The position numbers and the translations under genes are program-made. The notes under the pieces are model-generated. The model was not told the origin of the DNA. It made no database searches and saw nothing but the letters and a program-made list of their open reading frames with translations. From Granulosicoccus sp045106855 (lineage in GTDB: Bacteria; Pseudomonadota; Gammaproteobacteria; Granulosicoccales; Granulosicoccaceae), in assembly GCA_045106855.1 (NCBI GenBank), contig JBGCFI010000054.1, positions 1-64,000 on the forward strand: a DNA stretch of 64,000 nt. Direction: 5' to 3'. Position 1 is the first letter of the stretch. Each line of letters starts with the position of its first letter. Of this stretch, positions 53,240-61,439 are shown piece after piece.

Positions 53240-53851
53240 ATGAAAACGCTTACCAAGAACAAGGCACTTCTATGCCTTACACTAGCTGCTGGCACTAGTG
53301 CCTATGCGATGCTTGCCTATTCACAGGATGCGGGTGAAACACCCTCAATAACTCCCAGAACAATGGCCGATGCCCTGCATATGGTTATGGATTCCGACCG
53401 GGCTGTTTATACTCAGCGGATTGTCAATCGCCTCGCAGCCAAAGAAAAAGTCATAACCGCCTCAGAACACTTCGAGGACGAAAGCGCACTGGTACTGCCT
53501 GCTCAGATGTTCAGATTCGGAGCAGAAATGGTGGCGGAGAAGGCTGAAAAAAATGAAAATGTCAACTTCAGTTATTCCTTGCAATCCATTTGGCCTATCA
53601 ATAAACAGAATGCTCCACAAACCGATGCTGAAGTTGAAGGACTCCAATACGTCGCCGATAACAAGGGAGAGAATTTCTATACGACAGAGGAACTCGGTGG
53701 TACCAACTATTTTACTGCTGTCTATGCAGATACTGCCGTATCGCCCGTTTGCGCTTCCTGTCACAACGACCACAAGGACACTCCTCGCACTGATTTCAAA
53801 ATCGGTGACGTAATGGGTGGTGTAGTTATTCGCATACCCATTGAAGGCTGA
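53240..53851 (+). CDS. Tll0287-like (DUF3365) haem protein
   Basis: A 203-residue exported protein. A signal peptide (to about 29, AYSQ-D) precedes a DUF3365 domain, a PAS-like fold first seen in cyanobacterial Tll0287: QRIVNRLAAKEKVI, FRFGAEMVAEKAEKN, FSYSLQSIWPINKQNAP and YFTAVYADTAVSPVCASCHNDH, the CASCH motif binding one haem c. Such proteins are proposed haem-based redox or gas sensors. The frame opens at TTG 53234; ATG 53240 is preferred. It follows the multihaem gene after 111 bases and precedes a cytochrome c by five bases. Confidence 0.85.
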   Translation: MKTLTKNKALLCLTLAAGTSAYAMLAYSQDAGETPSITPRTMADALHMVMDSDRAVYTQRIVNRLAAKEKVITASEHFEDESALVLPAQMFRFGAEMVAEKAEKNENVNFSYSLQSIWPINKQNAPQTDAEVEGLQYVADNKGENFYTTEELGGTNYFTAVYADTAVSPVCASCHNDHKDTPRTDFKIGDVMGGVVIRIPIEG

Positions 53852-53856
53852 ATAAC

Positions 53857-54246
53857 ATGCAAGTATGGAAGCATGTCAGGATCACTATTCAGTGTGTACT
53901 ATCTGGCGCACTGTTATCAATCTCTGCACACGCCTCTGAAGAGTATCCACCACTGTCTGACGAACTTGCTTCTGGACGGGTTGTCTGGCTAAAAAACTGT
54001 GAAACCTGCCATGCCTATGGCATCGCAGGCGCACCCAATCCGCTCCAGCCACCGGAGTGGAATAAGCGCCTCAACACTCCATTGAACACCCTGTATGAAC
54101 ATGCCATACAGGGTTTTTACGGTAAAACCGACACGTTCATGCCACCTCGTGGTGGCAACCCTCAACTAAGCGATTCTGAGGTTCAATCTGCCGTGGACTA
54201 CATGCTGGCACTGGCAAAGTTTTATCTATCCATCAAAGAGAGATGA
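53857..54246 (+). CDS. monohaem cytochrome c (c5-like)
   Basis: A 129-residue periplasmic cytochrome with a signal peptide (to about 26, AHAS-E), haem-c motif CETCHAYGIAGAP near 48, and the distal methionine in DTFMPPRGGNPQLSDSEV, a cytochrome c5 pattern. Its last four bases overlap the globin start, so the two are translationally coupled although one product is periplasmic and the other cytoplasmic. It probably relays electrons to or from the eleven-haem protein. Confidence 0.87.
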   Translation: MQVWKHVRITIQCVLSGALLSISAHASEEYPPLSDELASGRVVWLKNCETCHAYGIAGAPNPLQPPEWNKRLNTPLNTLYEHAIQGFYGKTDTFMPPRGGNPQLSDSEVQSAVDYMLALAKFYLSIKER

Positions 54247-54725
54247 CTATGACACCGACACAAAAAACACTGGTCAAAGAATCATGGGCTAAAGTTTTGC
54301 CCATTCAAGAGACAGCCGCAGACTTATTCTACACACGGCTCTTTGACCAATACCCTGAGGTTCGCCCAATGTTCAAGGGCGATATGAAAGAGCAAGGTGA
54401 AAAACTGATGAAGATGCTCGACCTCGCAGTCAACTCGCTTGATAACGTGGATGCTCTCATTGAGCCTTTGAAAGCTGCTGGAGAAGCTCACAAGGGTTAT
54501 GGCGTAGCCGAAGCGGACTATCAGAAGGTAGCTGCAAGCCTTCTCTGGACGCTTGAGCAAGGGCTTGGAGAGGCCTTTACAGAAGAGGTAAAAGAAGCCT
54601 GGACCGTCACGTATGTCACCCTATCCGATGTAATGATAGAAGGTGCGGGATATTCAGCATCCGAGCCTGCAATCAAGAAACTTTCCTGGTTTCAATCTCT
54701 CTTCAAACAAAAAGTCGCGAGCTGA
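54243..54725 (+). CDS. single-domain bacterial globin
   Basis: A 160-residue cytoplasmic globin of the flavohaemoglobin-like type without a reductase domain. The proximal histidine is H83 in GEAHKGYGV; position B10 is Y30 (LFYTRLF), CD1 is F44, and Q51 is a likely E7 glutamine. The Tyr-B10/Gln-E7 pair is typical of globins that convert nitric oxide to nitrate or bind oxygen tightly. The ATG at 54243 overlaps the cytochrome stop; a second ATG at 54249 has better distance from the AGAGAG ribosome site. As last gene of the cluster it links the electron line to nitric oxide or oxygen, but it lacks its own reductase; the cluster flavoprotein could serve it. Confidence 0.9.
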   Translation: MTMTPTQKTLVKESWAKVLPIQETAADLFYTRLFDQYPEVRPMFKGDMKEQGEKLMKMLDLAVNSLDNVDALIEPLKAAGEAHKGYGVAEADYQKVAASLLWTLEQGLGEAFTEEVKEAWTVTYVTLSDVMIEGAGYSASEPAIKKLSWFQSLFKQKVAS

Positions 54726-54921
54726 TACTGTACGGTGTCAAAATACAACAACCGTAATAGCGATAACAGAGTTTGATCACTTTCTGGATAGAAAGCCTGT
54801 ATATGGTACAAGTCTGCGTCTCTGATAACGAACCCGAGCCGTTTAGGCGATCAACTGATCGCAAACGTTGCAGTTTGCTACATGCACCCTGGCTTTGTCA
54901 GAGTAAAAAATTTGATGCAGG

Positions 54922-54945
54922 ACTGGCACTGTTGAGTGCCAGTCA
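54922..54945. repeat. perfect 10-base hairpin after the redox cluster
   Basis: GACTGGCACT pairs perfectly with AGTGCCAGTC around GTTG. It lies about 200 bases after the globin stop and 50 bases past the stop of the convergent small secreted protein gene. No T-run follows on the plus strand; on the minus strand a T-rich stretch begins about 10 bases later. It could be a bidirectional transcript end of modest strength. Confidence 0.5.
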
Positions 54946-54997
54946 CATTGCTGTCATTCACAATGCCGCAATACAACCCTGCTAGGTTTGCAAGAAT

Positions 54998-55588
54998 TTA
55001 CTGTGGAATAAGTCCTTGCAAATCTGGCTCGGCCAGAGTTTCTTGACGAAGCATTTTCAACAACTCTTCAGACTTGAACGTAGAATCATCTGCGTCCGGG
55101 CGATCCGAACCACAGTTATAAGCCATGACCACCTTTTTCCTCCATAACCGGATAGTGCTATTGGGCGCATCGCAAATAACAAAACCTTCGACGTAAGGAT
55201 TGACCGTTCCATAGTTACGTATACCCCTCATAGCCTCCCTTACTTCTACATAACGGCTAATGGGAAAATACTTTATATATACCTCTATAGGTGAAGCCAA
55301 TGGCGAGGGGGTAACCGGCACTGATTCGGGTGCGGATTCGTTGGTCGACGGAACTCCCGGGTTTATATCCACACGCACCCAGAATTTATTCTCCTTACGC
55401 CGCTGACCGACATCGACAAATAAACTGGTGGTATCAGAAACACCAGAATTAAACGTGTATCCACCGTCAATCGTCAAATCGACGGGGTTGATGGTCATTT
55501 TCGCAACTGCCGGCCCTGCAAATATCAGCAATACGGCGATGGATAAGAAACTACGTTTGACCAGTTTAAGTGTGCAATTGATTTTCAT
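54998..55588 (-). CDS. small secreted protein of unknown function
   Basis: A 196-residue exported protein. The signal peptide is about 1-29 (hydrophobic SIAVLLIFAGPAVA-K). The mature part is beta-rich with a Pro/Ser linker (ESVPVTPSPLASP), two cysteines (VICDAP and YNCGSD) that could form a disulfide, and a helical C-terminus (SEELLKMLRQETL). No family was recognised. It is convergent with the globin cluster and followed on its own strand by an unrelated gap. Confidence 0.65.
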   Translation of the reverse strand: MKINCTLKLVKRSFLSIAVLLIFAGPAVAKMTINPVDLTIDGGYTFNSGVSDTTSLFVDVGQRRKENKFWVRVDINPGVPSTNESAPESVPVTPSPLASPIEVYIKYFPISRYVEVREAMRGIRNYGTVNPYVEGFVICDAPNSTIRLWRKKVVMAYNCGSDRPDADDSTFKSEELLKMLRQETLAEPDLQGLIPQ

Positions 55589-55962
55589 TTTACTTTCATT
55601 CCGTTTGGCAGCAAAGCCACGTTAATATCAATTTCAAACGTATTGAAAATTGACGACCATTGGGTGTTCAACAATCGCTGCATTTCAGTGAAGTTCAATA
55701 ATTCTTTGTGAAACAGAGATAGGCAAGTTCACACCCAATACCGTTTGGGAATATTACACCAAACCCCAAAATGAAAAGAAAAAATATTCCATGTGATTTA
55801 TTGCACTGCTGATCCAAGGCATCTGCAATCGCCATTTTCGCCCATGCAGGTGTTTTACCTATCGTCCACGCCGCCCACCGCCATTCCCGCGAAAGCGGGA
55901 ATCTTATACGCCATAGCATTTACAAGGCACATTTAAACCCTAACCGTATTAAAACGGCAATT
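55589..55962. other. intergenic region with a dispersed-type palindrome
   Basis: The 374-base gap between the starts and ends of two minus-strand genes holds the palindrome at 55883-55902 and no supported gene. The rest is AT-rich and probably contains the promoter of the small secreted protein. Confidence 0.5.
55883..55902. repeat. ATTCCCGC palindrome (dispersed extragenic repeat type)
   Basis: ATTCCCGC and GCGGGAAT form an 8-base stem capped by a GAAA tetraloop. The surrounding CC-ATTCCCGCGAAAGCGGGAAT-C is a very common extragenic palindromic repeat in many proteobacterial genomes. Only one copy is in this window. It lies about 60 bases after the DMSP lyase stop and may stabilise that transcript end. 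Confidence 0.7.
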
Positions 55963-56664
55963 TTATAGTGCATAGGAATCACCATTAACATCCCCCGTCC
56001 AACCCCAGAGTGCAAGTAGTGAGTTAGCGCCGGTTTCCATACTGTGTGGCTGCATCGACTTATGATGTACAAAAGTACCCCGCTCTTTTACAGTTGGCAA
56101 TGCATCATTCACGGCCCACCCTGCATGGCCATCAATAATCAGATAAAGCTCTTCAGCGGCGTGTTTATGCCAAGGGTAGTTAACATGTTCGCACTGGAAC
56201 AACAAGCCACAGCGCACTTCACTATATTGATACATACCCGTCGGACCTATCAATTCGACCACAAATATTTTGTTTCGTACAGATAATGGCAACTTGCCAA
56301 ACCCGGCCTGGCGCCAGCACAAGTCAGCAACACATTCGGACAATAGCTCTAACAAATTGTCGTCATATCTGGCCAACCTCGCTATAAGCGATTCCATAGC
56401 TGTAACTGACGGTTGTTGGATGTATGAATAATCTGAAACATCCTGGCATCCATCAGATGAGCTAGATAAATTTTCAAATCCATTGATACCAACGACGTCA
56501 GTCGATGCAGGTACATAGCAGGAAGAGTTAGCCAATACGTGAGCAACCTTACGAGCAATATCACTGTCGTGTATGGCGAAACGATTTCCTGCTGCGCGCA
56601 TAAAGGCATGCAGGGAACTGTTTTCCGATTCAGTTGCTATTTTTGCATCATCCCTGGTAGCCAT
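55963..56664 (-). CDS. dddL: cupin DMSP lyase, DddL/DddQ superfamily
   Basis: Predicted to cleave dimethylsulfoniopropionate (DMSP) to dimethyl sulfide and acrylate. The 233-residue protein has a helical N-terminal half and a C-terminal cupin: VELIGPTG, CGLLFQCEHVNYPWHKHAAEELYLIIDGHAGWAVN and HHKSMQPHSMETGANSLLALWGWTG. The order Y163, H168, E172, Y174 and H207 reproduces the spacing of the metal and catalytic residues reported for DddQ, and the flanking text follows DddL, whose length is also about 230. No signal peptide is present. It is divergent from an FAD oxidase and an ABC importer, which may handle a related osmolyte. No acrylate-degrading genes are near. DddL is preferred over DddQ by length. 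Function needs enzyme data. Confidence 0.72.
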   Translation of the reverse strand: MATRDDAKIATESENSSLHAFMRAAGNRFAIHDSDIARKVAHVLANSSCYVPASTDVVGINGFENLSSSSDGCQDVSDYSYIQQPSVTAMESLIARLARYDDNLLELLSECVADLCWRQAGFGKLPLSVRNKIFVVELIGPTGMYQYSEVRCGLLFQCEHVNYPWHKHAAEELYLIIDGHAGWAVNDALPTVKERGTFVHHKSMQPHSMETGANSLLALWGWTGDVNGDSYAL

Positions 56665-56938
56665 GTCAAATCACATCGGTCGTTTCATGATTAAACCAAA
56701 TATTTTTTTTCCCAAGGTTCATAGTTATACAATAATATCGTTTTTCGCAGCATCTCTGGTTTCGCCTTGCGCCGCACCTCAGTGATAAGCAGTCTGCCAC
56801 AAAAGAAGTGCATTTTCAGCAAATACACATCGTAGATATGGCATCACGACATTGCCTATCTCAATCGACTATTTAGATGACTTGATTTAATCCAGTTAAC
56901 CTTTTACTGTTCTACGACATTCTTCTGAATTAACCACC

Positions 56939-58279
56939 ATGAAGATGAAGGGCGTGCTAACAGCGGATTGCAGGAACAGCTCATATTGGCTGGATAATCT
57001 GCCCGTCGCGCCCGCAACAACTGAACACCCCCTTGCCGAAGTCGATGTTGCTATCGTTGGGTCCGGTTACACCGGCCTGCATGCAGCCATCGAAACGGCC
57101 AGAGGTGGGCGATCCACCATGGTGCTTGATGCACAAGATCCCGGCTGGGGTTGCAGCACCCGCAATGGTGGGCAAATCAGCACTAGCGTTAAACCGTCGT
57201 TGGAGAAGCTTAAGCGCCAGTACGGTTCAGCTCGCGCATCTGCGATTCGGATGGAAGGAGAAACAGCGCTGGAGTGGATAGGAAACTTTGTCTCCGACGA
57301 AGGGCTTTATTGCGATTTTCAGCGAAATGGGCGTTTTCATGCTGCCCATACTCCGGCTCACTACGAAGAGCTGGCACGCGACGTAGAGCTACTCAATCGT
57401 ACCGAGGACATAGAGGCATTCATGGTGACACGTGCCGAACAGCGCAACGAGCTTGGCTCTGACGCGTACTATGGTGGTGCGGTATTTCCTCGACATTCAT
57501 CAATCAATCCAGCAAAATACCATCGCGGCCTGCTGACCAAAGCGTTGACTGTTGGGGCACACGTCGTCGGACAGTGTGCAGTGACTGGTATTGAGCGTAA
57601 CGGCGGTGGCTTTATTTTATCCACTGAGAAAGGACCTGTTCGTGCCGGCGATGTCGTGGTTGCCACTAATGGATACACCAGTAGTTTGACACCCTGGTTG
57701 CAGCGGCGAATTATCCCCATAGGCAGCTACATCATTGCCACCGAACCTTTGCCAAGATATCTGGTAGCAGAGCTGTTCCCAACCAATCGTATTGCCAGCG
57801 ATACCTGCAAAGTCATCTACTACTACCGCACCTCACCCGATGGCGAACGTATTCTGTTTGGTGGACGGGTATCCGCCAGAGAGACAGACACCACCATCAG
57901 CGGTCCAAAGTTATTTGCTGATATGTGCCGTATTTTTCCGCAACTTTCCACCTACCGTGTCAGCCACTCGTGGATGGGCACCGTTGCCTACACGTTCGAC
58001 GAACTCGCTCACACTGGTGTGCATGAAGGTGTGTACTACGCCATGGGCTACTGCGGATCAGGCGTATCCATGGCGAGCTACCTGGGGATGCGACTTGGCC
58101 AGAAAGTATTGGGACTGGATGACGGCAAGACAGCTTTCGATGGGTTGGTTAATCCAACCCGACCGTTTTACAGCGGTAACCCATGGTTTTTGCCTGCCAC
58201 AGTGGCTTTATACCGCAAGCTTGACCAATTTCAAACTCGAAAAGCAGCCACTCAAGACGCTGCTATGCACGGCAATTAG
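56939..58279 (+). CDS. FAD-dependent amine oxidase (PuuB/OrdL-like)
   Basis: A 446-residue DAO-family flavoprotein. The N-terminus has YWLDNLP, a typical PuuB-like opening, then VAIVGSGYTGLHAAIETARGG (FAD site), GCSTRNGGQIS and VVATNGYTSSL; the C-terminus has GTVAYTFDELAHTG and YCGSGVSMASYLGMRLG. Relatives oxidise gamma-glutamylputrescine or other secondary amines and betaines. It is followed after 24 bases by a binding-protein gene of a polyamine-type importer, so oxidase and importer act on the same compound. A second ATG at 56945 is equally possible. Confidence 0.88.
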   Translation: MKMKGVLTADCRNSSYWLDNLPVAPATTEHPLAEVDVAIVGSGYTGLHAAIETARGGRSTMVLDAQDPGWGCSTRNGGQISTSVKPSLEKLKRQYGSARASAIRMEGETALEWIGNFVSDEGLYCDFQRNGRFHAAHTPAHYEELARDVELLNRTEDIEAFMVTRAEQRNELGSDAYYGGAVFPRHSSINPAKYHRGLLTKALTVGAHVVGQCAVTGIERNGGGFILSTEKGPVRAGDVVVATNGYTSSLTPWLQRRIIPIGSYIIATEPLPRYLVAELFPTNRIASDTCKVIYYYRTSPDGERILFGGRVSARETDTTISGPKLFADMCRIFPQLSTYRVSHSWMGTVAYTFDELAHTGVHEGVYYAMGYCGSGVSMASYLGMRLGQKVLGLDDGKTAFDGLVNPTRPFYSGNPWFLPATVALYRKLDQFQTRKAATQDAAMHGN

Positions 58280-58303
58280 TCACAACAACAAAGGAGAATA
58301 GTC

Positions 58304-59344
58304 ATGAAAAACGCATTCGTACTCACACTGGGAGCGTCGCTGTTAACAACAGTTGCAATTGCTCAGGAAAAGACCGTCACCATTGCATCATGGGGTGGCT
58401 CGTATCAGGAAGCACAAAGCAAGGCCTTGTTTGAGCCAGCCGCTGCTAAAACGGGTATCGTGGTGAAACAGGAAACCTATGGGGGGATGTCTGATGTACG
58501 TCTGCAGGTATCGTCCGGCGCTGTCTCACTTGATATTGTTGCCAGTGGTTCCGGATCTGCCGCTCGGGCAGGTGCTGAAGGGTTACTAGAGCCACTGGAT
58601 TACTCAATTATCGACGTCTCCGATTTCTACCCGACGCTAAAAACCGAATTTTGTGTCGGTGGCGATGTTTTCTCCACCGTGTATGCGTGGAATACAGAAA
58701 CGTACGGTGATGCAGGCCCGCAAGGCTGGGCAGACTTCTGGGATGTAGAAAAATTTCCTGGTACGCGCGCTTATCGCAGTAAAGTGGCAGGTGCACTGGA
58801 ACCTGCCATCTTGGCGGATGGCGTTCCTATGGATCAAGTTTATAGCGTACTTGATTCAGAAGAGGGCATTGAGAGAGCACTAAATAAAATTCGCGAATTG
58901 AAACCAAGTATCGATGTGTTTTGGTCGTCTGGTGCTCAGCATGCCCAACTTATGAAGGATGGAGAAGTGGACATGACAACAGGATGGAACGGTCGCTTTG
59001 ACAATGCGGCCAAGGATGGCGCGAAAGTAAGCTACAGCTACGTCGATGCACTGCTGGACTACGACTGCTTTGCTATTCCCAAAGGTGCCCCTAATAAAGA
59101 TGTGGCGATGGAGTTCCTGGCTGAAATTTCCATGGCTGAATATCAGGACGATCTACCCAAGTACATTACCTACGGACCTACCAACAAGGCAGCTTACGAG
59201 ACTGGCGAAATAGATGCTGCCACTGCTGCTGCCCTGCCTTCTTCACCGCAAAACGCGGCATTGCAATTACCAGTTTCACTGGACTGGTATGCTAAATGGG
59301 AATCTATTGCAGAAGAAATGTATCAGGAAATGCTCACTGAATAA
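58304..59344 (+). CDS. ABC importer binding protein, spermidine/putrescine type
   Basis: A 346-residue periplasmic protein: signal peptide (1-20, AIA-Q), then TVTIASWGGSYQEAQSKALFEPAAAKTGI, the opening of PotD-type family 1 binders, followed by LDIVASGSGSAARAG and VDMTTGWNGRFDNAAKDGAKVSY. AAAGGAG 7 bases before the ATG is strong. It lies between an oxidase and its ATPase, separated from the latter by 132 bases. Ligands of this subgroup include polyamines, opines, and various betaines, so the substrate is open. Confidence 0.9.
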   Translation: MKNAFVLTLGASLLTTVAIAQEKTVTIASWGGSYQEAQSKALFEPAAAKTGIVVKQETYGGMSDVRLQVSSGAVSLDIVASGSGSAARAGAEGLLEPLDYSIIDVSDFYPTLKTEFCVGGDVFSTVYAWNTETYGDAGPQGWADFWDVEKFPGTRAYRSKVAGALEPAILADGVPMDQVYSVLDSEEGIERALNKIRELKPSIDVFWSSGAQHAQLMKDGEVDMTTGWNGRFDNAAKDGAKVSYSYVDALLDYDCFAIPKGAPNKDVAMEFLAEISMAEYQDDLPKYITYGPTNKAAYETGEIDAATAAALPSSPQNAALQLPVSLDWYAKWESIAEEMYQEMLTE

Positions 59345-59476
59345 CACCGATAAACTGCAACGTATTCTGAATCTTTTTATGTAGAGACGTTAAGTTGTGG
59401 ATCGGCAGGCCAAGCCTGACTCCAGTCGATCCGCAATTTCTGCAACTAAAACTCTTGTGATAAAAGAATAGACATT

Positions 59477-60553
59477 ATGTCCAGCGCACTGCCGATTACC
59501 ATTGGCAACATCACTAAAACCTATGGCGACGTACACGCACTGGATGATGTTTCCCTAAACGTTAAAAGCGGTGAATTTCTGACTTTGCTGGGTCCTTCCG
59601 GCTCGGGTAAAACAACGTTGCTAATGGTACTGGCAGGATTTACCCGACCCGATTGTGGCAGCCTGAAATTCGGTGACGCTGAGATCATACGAAAAGCACC
59701 ACACCTGCGTGATGTTGGTATGGTGTTTCAGAACTACGCATTATTTCCTCATATGAGCGTAGCGGGAAATGTGGGATACCCCCTCAGAATACGCAAGGTG
59801 GCAGACTCCGAAGCACACCAACGCATAGAGCGCGCGCTGGAAATGGTTCAACTTGGCGGCTTTGGTCATAGAAGAATTCATCAATTGTCCGGTGGTCAAA
59901 AGCAACGTGTTGCACTGGCACGCTCCATCGTATTTGAACCGCGGATACTGTTGATGGATGAACCATTATCTGCGCTGGATAAGAAACTACGTGATCGCAT
60001 GCAGATTGAGCTTCGGCATCTACATGAAAAACTGGGCATGACGACGGTTTATGTGACGCATGATCAGCGCGAAGCACTGACGATGTCGGATCGTATTGCG
60101 GTGGTTAATCATGGAAAAATCATGCAACTGGCAACACCACAGACTCTGTATGATTTTCCGGCCAATCGTTTTGTCGCCGATTTTATCGGCGATTCCACCT
60201 TTCTGCCTGTCGCTCGCCAGGGTGACAGCATTTCTTATGACAACAAGGTGCTAAAACTTGCAGCCAAGATACCTGACGCACCTTCGCTGGTCCTGATGAT
60301 CAGACCAGAACGTATGTATCTGGTTTCCAAAGGTAGTCCAGAAGATGCCAACCTGTTCAAGGCGGTAACCTCTGACGTGGTTTATCAAGGGGACAGTTAT
60401 CTGCTATACGCGAGATTACCTGATGGGGCCGAAATCAGTGTTCGCGGAACCATACGCGGAGGCACGGTATCAGCACTACCCGGCGCTGGCGAAGAAATTG
60501 TACTTGCACTGGATGCAGCCGACACCATCATCATCGATGCAGCCCTTGACTGA
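59477..60553 (+). CDS. ABC importer ATPase, PotA type
   Basis: A 358-residue ATPase with Walker A GPSGSGKTT, Q-loop MVFQNYALFPHM, signature LSGGQKQR, Walker B ILLMDEPLSALD and VTHDQREA. A C-terminal TOBE domain (from about 245, including VLMIRPERMYL) is present, as in PotA. The permease gene begins at or just before its stop, so the three importer subunits are translated together. Confidence 0.93.
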   Translation: MSSALPITIGNITKTYGDVHALDDVSLNVKSGEFLTLLGPSGSGKTTLLMVLAGFTRPDCGSLKFGDAEIIRKAPHLRDVGMVFQNYALFPHMSVAGNVGYPLRIRKVADSEAHQRIERALEMVQLGGFGHRRIHQLSGGQKQRVALARSIVFEPRILLMDEPLSALDKKLRDRMQIELRHLHEKLGMTTVYVTHDQREALTMSDRIAVVNHGKIMQLATPQTLYDFPANRFVADFIGDSTFLPVARQGDSISYDNKVLKLAAKIPDAPSLVLMIRPERMYLVSKGSPEDANLFKAVTSDVVYQGDSYLLYARLPDGAEISVRGTIRGGTVSALPGAGEEIVLALDAADTIIIDAALD

Positions 60554-60554
60554 T

Positions 60555-61439
60555 ATGACCTCACCAGGCATCAATCAACAAGCTCTGGTGCGCGACAGTC
60601 GCCTGGAAAGGCTGCAATTGTTCGGCCTCAGTTCACCAGCGGTTTTGATGGTGCTGGTCATTCTTGTCATTCCTGTTGGCTGGTTGTTCTATGTCTCATT
60701 CATCGGTGCGGACGGACAATTCTCCCTTGAGAACTATGAACGGATGCTCAAGCGTAAGTCTTACTCGCGGATATTTGTTACGACATTCCAGGTCAGTCTG
60801 CTAACCACTGGCCTATGCATTGCCATTGGCTATCCACTGGCGTACTTCATGTCACAGTTGCCCAACCGTCTGGCCAATCTATTCATGATAACCGTGCTGG
60901 TGCCATTCTGGACATCCTTACTCGTGCGCACTTACGCATGGCTGGTGCTGCTCCAGAAAAAAGGGTTGGTAAATGACTGGGCGATATCATTGGGCTTGTG
61001 GGAGGAACCTATCAAGATTGTGCATAACATGACAGGGACACTTATAGGCATGGTTCATATCATGCTGCCGTTCCTGATACTGCCTGTTTACAATGCCATG
61101 AAAGCGATTGATCGAGATTACATGAAGGCAGCATCAAACCTGGGCGCCAGCCCGCGCAGGGCTTTCTGGACAGTATTTTTTCCTCTCTCAACTCCCGGGC
61201 TACTGGCTGGATCATTAATGGTCTTCGTGCTATGCCTGGGTTTCTTTGTGACGCCCGCAGTACTTGGAGGTGGTAAGGTCATTATGGTGTCCATGAAGAT
61301 AGTATCGAACATTGAACAATTCGTTAACTGGGGAGCAGCCAGCGCTCTGGGTGTCGTGTTGCTGGTCATTACCATCACATGTCTCTGGATAGCATCGCGT
61401 TTTCTTAAGCTTGAAAACATCACGGGGGGCAGCCACTGA
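60555..61439 (+). CDS. ABC importer permease, PotB type
   Basis: A 294-residue membrane protein with six predicted helices, starting SPAVLMVLVILVIPVGWLF. The coupling loop reads MKAASNLGASPRRAFWTVFFPLS, the EAA form of PotB. The frame is open far upstream inside the ATPase gene; ATG 60555 is one base after the ATPase stop, while ATG 60537 would overlap it by 17 bases. Neither has a clear ribosome site. Its stop shares a base with the next start. Confidence 0.9.
   Translation: MTSPGINQQALVRDSRLERLQLFGLSSPAVLMVLVILVIPVGWLFYVSFIGADGQFSLENYERMLKRKSYSRIFVTTFQVSLLTTGLCIAIGYPLAYFMSQLPNRLANLFMITVLVPFWTSLLVRTYAWLVLLQKKGLVNDWAISLGLWEEPIKIVHNMTGTLIGMVHIMLPFLILPVYNAMKAIDRDYMKAASNLGASPRRAFWTVFFPLSTPGLLAGSLMVFVLCLGFFVTPAVLGGGKVIMVSMKIVSNIEQFVNWGAASALGVVLLVITITCLWIASRFLKLENITGGSH

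Noticed and set aside
60423..60554. Extension of the PotB-type permease into the ATPase gene
   Set aside because: The extra 44 residues are non-hydrophobic read-through of another frame; a start next to the ATPase stop is the normal operon arrangement.
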